The notes under the pieces were generated by a model. It saw only the letters and a list, made by a program, of their open reading frames with translations. It ran no database searches and was not told where the DNA came from. Below are positions 60,811-64,000 of a stretch of DNA of 64,000 bases, one piece after another; within the stretch, counting starts at the first letter, position 1; every line of letters starts with the position of its first letter. The position numbers and the translations under genes are program-made. This stretch comes from Zelopaecilomyces penicillatus. Taxonomy: Eukaryota; Ascomycota; Sordariomycetes; Hypocreales; Pseudodiploosporaceae. The stretch covers positions 1,860,001 to 1,924,000 of the forward strand of contig VCCP01000002.1 of the NCBI GenBank assembly GCA_005765155.1, read 5' to 3'.

Positions 60811-63800
60811 ATGGCACCAAAAAAAAAAGGAAACAAGGGCCATCAAGATGACTGGGAGGCCGAATTAGGTGAAACCATTGTTCCCTCAGCGCCCGCCGAA
60901 GCTGCCGAAAATGCCAATGAAAACAACGAGGAGGCCGTTGGTGGCGGCGGTCTCATGGCCATGCTGCGGAAAAATAAGGAGAAACGAAAGAAGAAGGGCA
61001 TCGATGATGAGGAATCAGCCCCTCAAGATCTAGCTGAGGACTTGACAGACAAGGCTCCTGTTGAGGCAAACCTAGATGACGAGTTTGCTTTGCCCGGAAA
61101 AAAAGGAAAGGGAGGCGCCAAAGGTAAACAGGCTGTTGTTTCTGCGAAGAATGGCGCCGATGACGAGGCTCTGGATAACGATGGACGGGTCCTTACCAAG
61201 GCTGAGAAGGAGAAATTAAAAAAAGAGCGAGAGAAGCAGCGAAAAAAGGAACAGGTAAGCCATCACAAGCAGTAACAGTAACTCGTTTAGTTCAACACCG
61301 TATTGACTCAGCATTATTAGGCAGCTAAGAAGAAAACACCTGCCCCTGCGAAAGCACCGGAACCGAATAAAACCGCATCAGCAAAGGAGCCTTCATCCTC
61401 TCCCGCCCCTGTAGAGGCTCAGGCTGCTGCTGAGGTCGGGAGCAAGAAGAAGAAGGTCCCCGCCCACCTCGCCTTAATTCAAAAGCAACAGGAAGAGATG
61501 CGCCGTCGGCAGGAGGAGGAAGCTCGAGTCGTACTGGAGTCAAAAGCTCGCGAGGAGGCAGAAGAACAGGTAGCAGCTGAAGAGCTACAGCGGAGAGAAG
61601 AGCAAAGAGCACTCAAGAAACAGAAGGAGAAGGAGCGAATTGAACAGCTCAAAAAAGAGGGAAAATTTCTAACCAAGGCTCAGAAGGATGAGAAGGCTCG
61701 GAATGAGAAGAAGCTTCAACAAATGCTTGATGCCGGTATCAAAGTAGGACCCCAAGAGTCTGGCGAAGCCGAGCCGAAGAAGAAGGTGGTTTATGACAAT
61801 AAAAAAAAGAAGAGCAGAAATGATGCCAAGGTAATTTCAACATGAATGTTTATACAATTTCCTTTCCGAAGATACGCTAACTGTGTTGATGCTCTTTAGA
61901 AGGACGAAGAGGCTGCTCTTGCTGAAGCAGCAGAGCGAGCCCGACTCCAGGCTGAAAAGGCTCTGAAAGAGGCTGAAGAGAAAGCTGCTCGTGAAAAGGC
62001 CGATGCTGAAGCACAGGCAAAGGCTGAACAAGCAGCTGCTGTTAGCGATATTGAGGAAGACTGGGAAGCTGCTGCTAGTGCGGATGGAGGCGATGTCAAG
62101 GATACTTGGGATGCTGATTCTGACGAGGAAGCCGAGAACAAAGTCGCTGCAAATGCCAATGGCGCTAGTGATTCAGACGAAGAGGATTCAGAGTCAGAGG
62201 ATGAGGTGGTTTCGGCAGCCCGGCAAGCTGAAGCCCAGCGCAAAAAGGAGGCAGCAGAGCGCAGAGAAAAGTCTCATCAGGCTGCCCTGGCTGCCCGATC
62301 CAAGGATAACTTGCGGTCGCCTATTTGCTGTATTTTGGGCCATGTCGATACTGGAAAGACGAAACTCCTGGACAAAATTCGGCAGACAAACGTTCAGGAA
62401 GGCGAGGCTGGCGGTATTACTCAACAAATTGGTGCAACATACTTCCCAGTCGAAGCTATCAAGCAAAAAACAGCTGTTGTGAACACAGATGGAAAATTTG
62501 AATTCAAAGTCCCGGGTCTCTTAGTCATTGATACCCCTGGACACGAGTCTTTTTCCAATCTACGGTCCCGAGGTTCTTCCTTGTGCAATATTGCCATTTT
62601 GGTTGTTGATATTATGCATGGCCTTGAGCAACAGACTTTGGAGTCCATGAAGATGCTTCGTGAGCGGAAAACGCCATTCATCGTGGCGCTAAACAAGATT
62701 GATAGGCTTTACGGCTGGAAAAAGGTGGACAACAATGGATTCCGTGAAAGTCTTGCTCTTCAAAACAAAGCTGTTCACAATGAATTCAAAAAGCGTTTGG
62801 ACGACACCAAGTTGGCTTTTGCCGAACAAGGGTTCAACTCGGAACTCTTTTATGAGAACAAATCCATGGCTAAGTTTGTATCTTTAGTTCCGACCTCGGC
62901 CCACACGGGCGAAGGTATCCCAGACATGCTGAAGCTCATTCTTCAACTCACTCAAGAACGAATGGTGGGCTCCCTGATGTACCTGTCAGAGGTACAAGCG
63001 ACGGTTCTTGAAGTCAAAGCTATCGAGGGCTTTGGCATGACGATTGATGTTATTTTATCTAACGGTATTCTAAGGGAAGGTGATCGAATCGTACTCTGCG
63101 GCACGGAGGGCGCAATTGTCACCAATATTAGAGCCTTGCTTACGCCAGAGCGCATGCGCGAACTTCGTCTTAAGTCAGCGTATGTTCACAACAAAGAAGT
63201 CAAAGCTGCTTTGGGTGTCAAGATTAGCGCTCCTGGTCTGGAGGGCGCCATTGCCGGATCAAGGCTGATGGTCGTTGGACCGGATGATGATGAGGAGGAT
63301 ATTGTGGATGAGGTAGAATCTGACCTCGCCAACCTATTGAGTAGAGTTGAAAAGTCAGGTCGCGGCGTCAGTGTCCAAGCATCTACACTTGGTTCATTAG
63401 AAGCATTGCTTGACTTTTTGAAGGATTGCAAGATTCCAGTTGCCAATGTCGGTATCGGGCCAGTATACAAGCGTGATGTCATGCAGTGCGGCATCATGTT
63501 GGAAAAAGCCCCTGACTATGCAGTCATGTTATGCTTCGATGTGAAAGTTGACAAAGAAGCTCATGCATATGCCGAGGAGCAAGGAGTCAAGATCTTTACT
63601 GCCGACATCATTTACCACTTGTTCGACGCGTTCACCAAGCATATGAATGAGATGTTGGAAAAGAAGAAGGAAGAATCCAAGATGTTGGCGGTATTCCCTT
63701 GCGTATTAAAGCCCGTTGCGATTTTTAACAAAACGGGCCCAATTGTTATCGGAGTGGATGTTGTGGAAGGCCAGCTTAAGATCAACACACCCATTGCAGC

Positions 63801-64000
63801 TGTCAAAACGAATCCGGTGACTAACGTCAAGGAAATTATCAGCCTCGGCAGAGTGTAAGTTCACCTTCTCTCATAGCACCCGTGACCCAATTCCCCTTAA
63901 TTAGCAAAAGCGGTGACATACTAACTACGGGAAATAATATAGCACATCGATTGAGAGAGAACATAAGCAGATCCCGGTTTGCAAAAAGGGCCAACCTTCA
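60811..64000 (+). CDS. FUN12: Translation initiation factor eIF5B (3' partial)
   Basis: Exons 60811-61254, 61321-61830, 61900-63854 and 63943 to the window end give 989 residues so far; the full protein should be somewhat longer. The N-terminal 450 residues are a highly charged Lys/Glu/Ala-rich low-complexity arm with stretches such as KKEGKFLTKAQKDEKARNEK. The GTPase domain follows: G1 GHVDTGKT at about 464-471, DTPGHE, NKID and SAHTGEG, then domain II and the alpha/beta domain III (ASTLGSLEALLDFLKD). The last exon begins TSIEREHKQIPVCKKGQPS. eIF5B joins the ribosomal subunits at the start codon. Its 5' end lies only about 470 bases from the AT-rich transposon block. Confidence 0.96.

Overview
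The window is nuclear DNA of a filamentous ascomycete (Pezizomycotina, most likely Sordariomycetes and perhaps Hypocreales). Three observations support this. Almost every gene carries short GT-AG introns of about 50-210 nt. There is a head-to-head pair of myosin-motor-like chitin synthases, a family specific to filamentous fungi. Gene-dense, GC-balanced DNA changes abruptly to extremely AT-rich, stop-riddled transposon DNA, as expected from repeat-induced point mutation (RIP). Genus and species cannot be told from the sequence alone.

Layout, left to right. 1-2280: 3' part of a URB1-like 60S biogenesis gene. 3054-8757 (minus) and 12551-17999 (plus): class V and class VII chitin synthases, divergently transcribed from a 3.8 kb shared region. 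18598-20035 (minus): mitochondrial BCKDK/PDK-type kinase. 20624-21114 (minus): a four-exon, 71-residue proteinase B inhibitor (I9 family), too fragmented to show up as an ORF. 24126-26050: ERG5 (CYP61). 27162-28030: mitochondrial rhodanese. 28262-29304 (minus): Yip1-family Golgi protein. 30254-30902 (minus): ubiquitin-eL40 fusion, apparently with a start codon split by an intron and a 7-nt exon. 31445-33276 (minus): RRN7 (Pol I initiation). 34577-35408 (minus): eIF5A. 36579-38711: VPS52 (GARP). 38942-40323 (minus): TBC1D20/Gyp8-like RabGAP. 41731-46114: MMS1/DDB1/CPSF160-superfamily propeller protein. 60811-64000: eIF5B, cut by the window end.

46115-60400 is a gene-free AT-rich block of nested retrotransposons. 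A heavily mutated Ty3/gypsy element (LTRs at 46560-46760 and 53085-53226 + 59861-59924) has a Ty1/copia-type insertion inside its 3' LTR, bounded by TTATT on both sides. The copia insertion is rearranged. It holds three LTR copies in the order plus, minus, plus, and its coding body reads on the minus strand. A second 5-bp duplication (AAAGC, read towards each LTR end) sits at the inner junctions. This is the footprint expected if the element integrated into its own leader and inverted (autointegration), and the resulting circle then recombined into a resident solo LTR. It is the most unusual structure in the window.

Functionally the genes are core housekeeping: ribosome production (URB1, RRN7, Ub-eL40), translation factors (eIF5A, eIF5B), cell wall synthesis, sterol synthesis and Golgi/endosome traffic (Yip, VPS52, TBC). 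They show no sign of forming a single pathway or a secondary-metabolite cluster. Exon coordinates come from reading splice signals and frame by eye. Each full model sums to a multiple of three and matches the family length where I know it.
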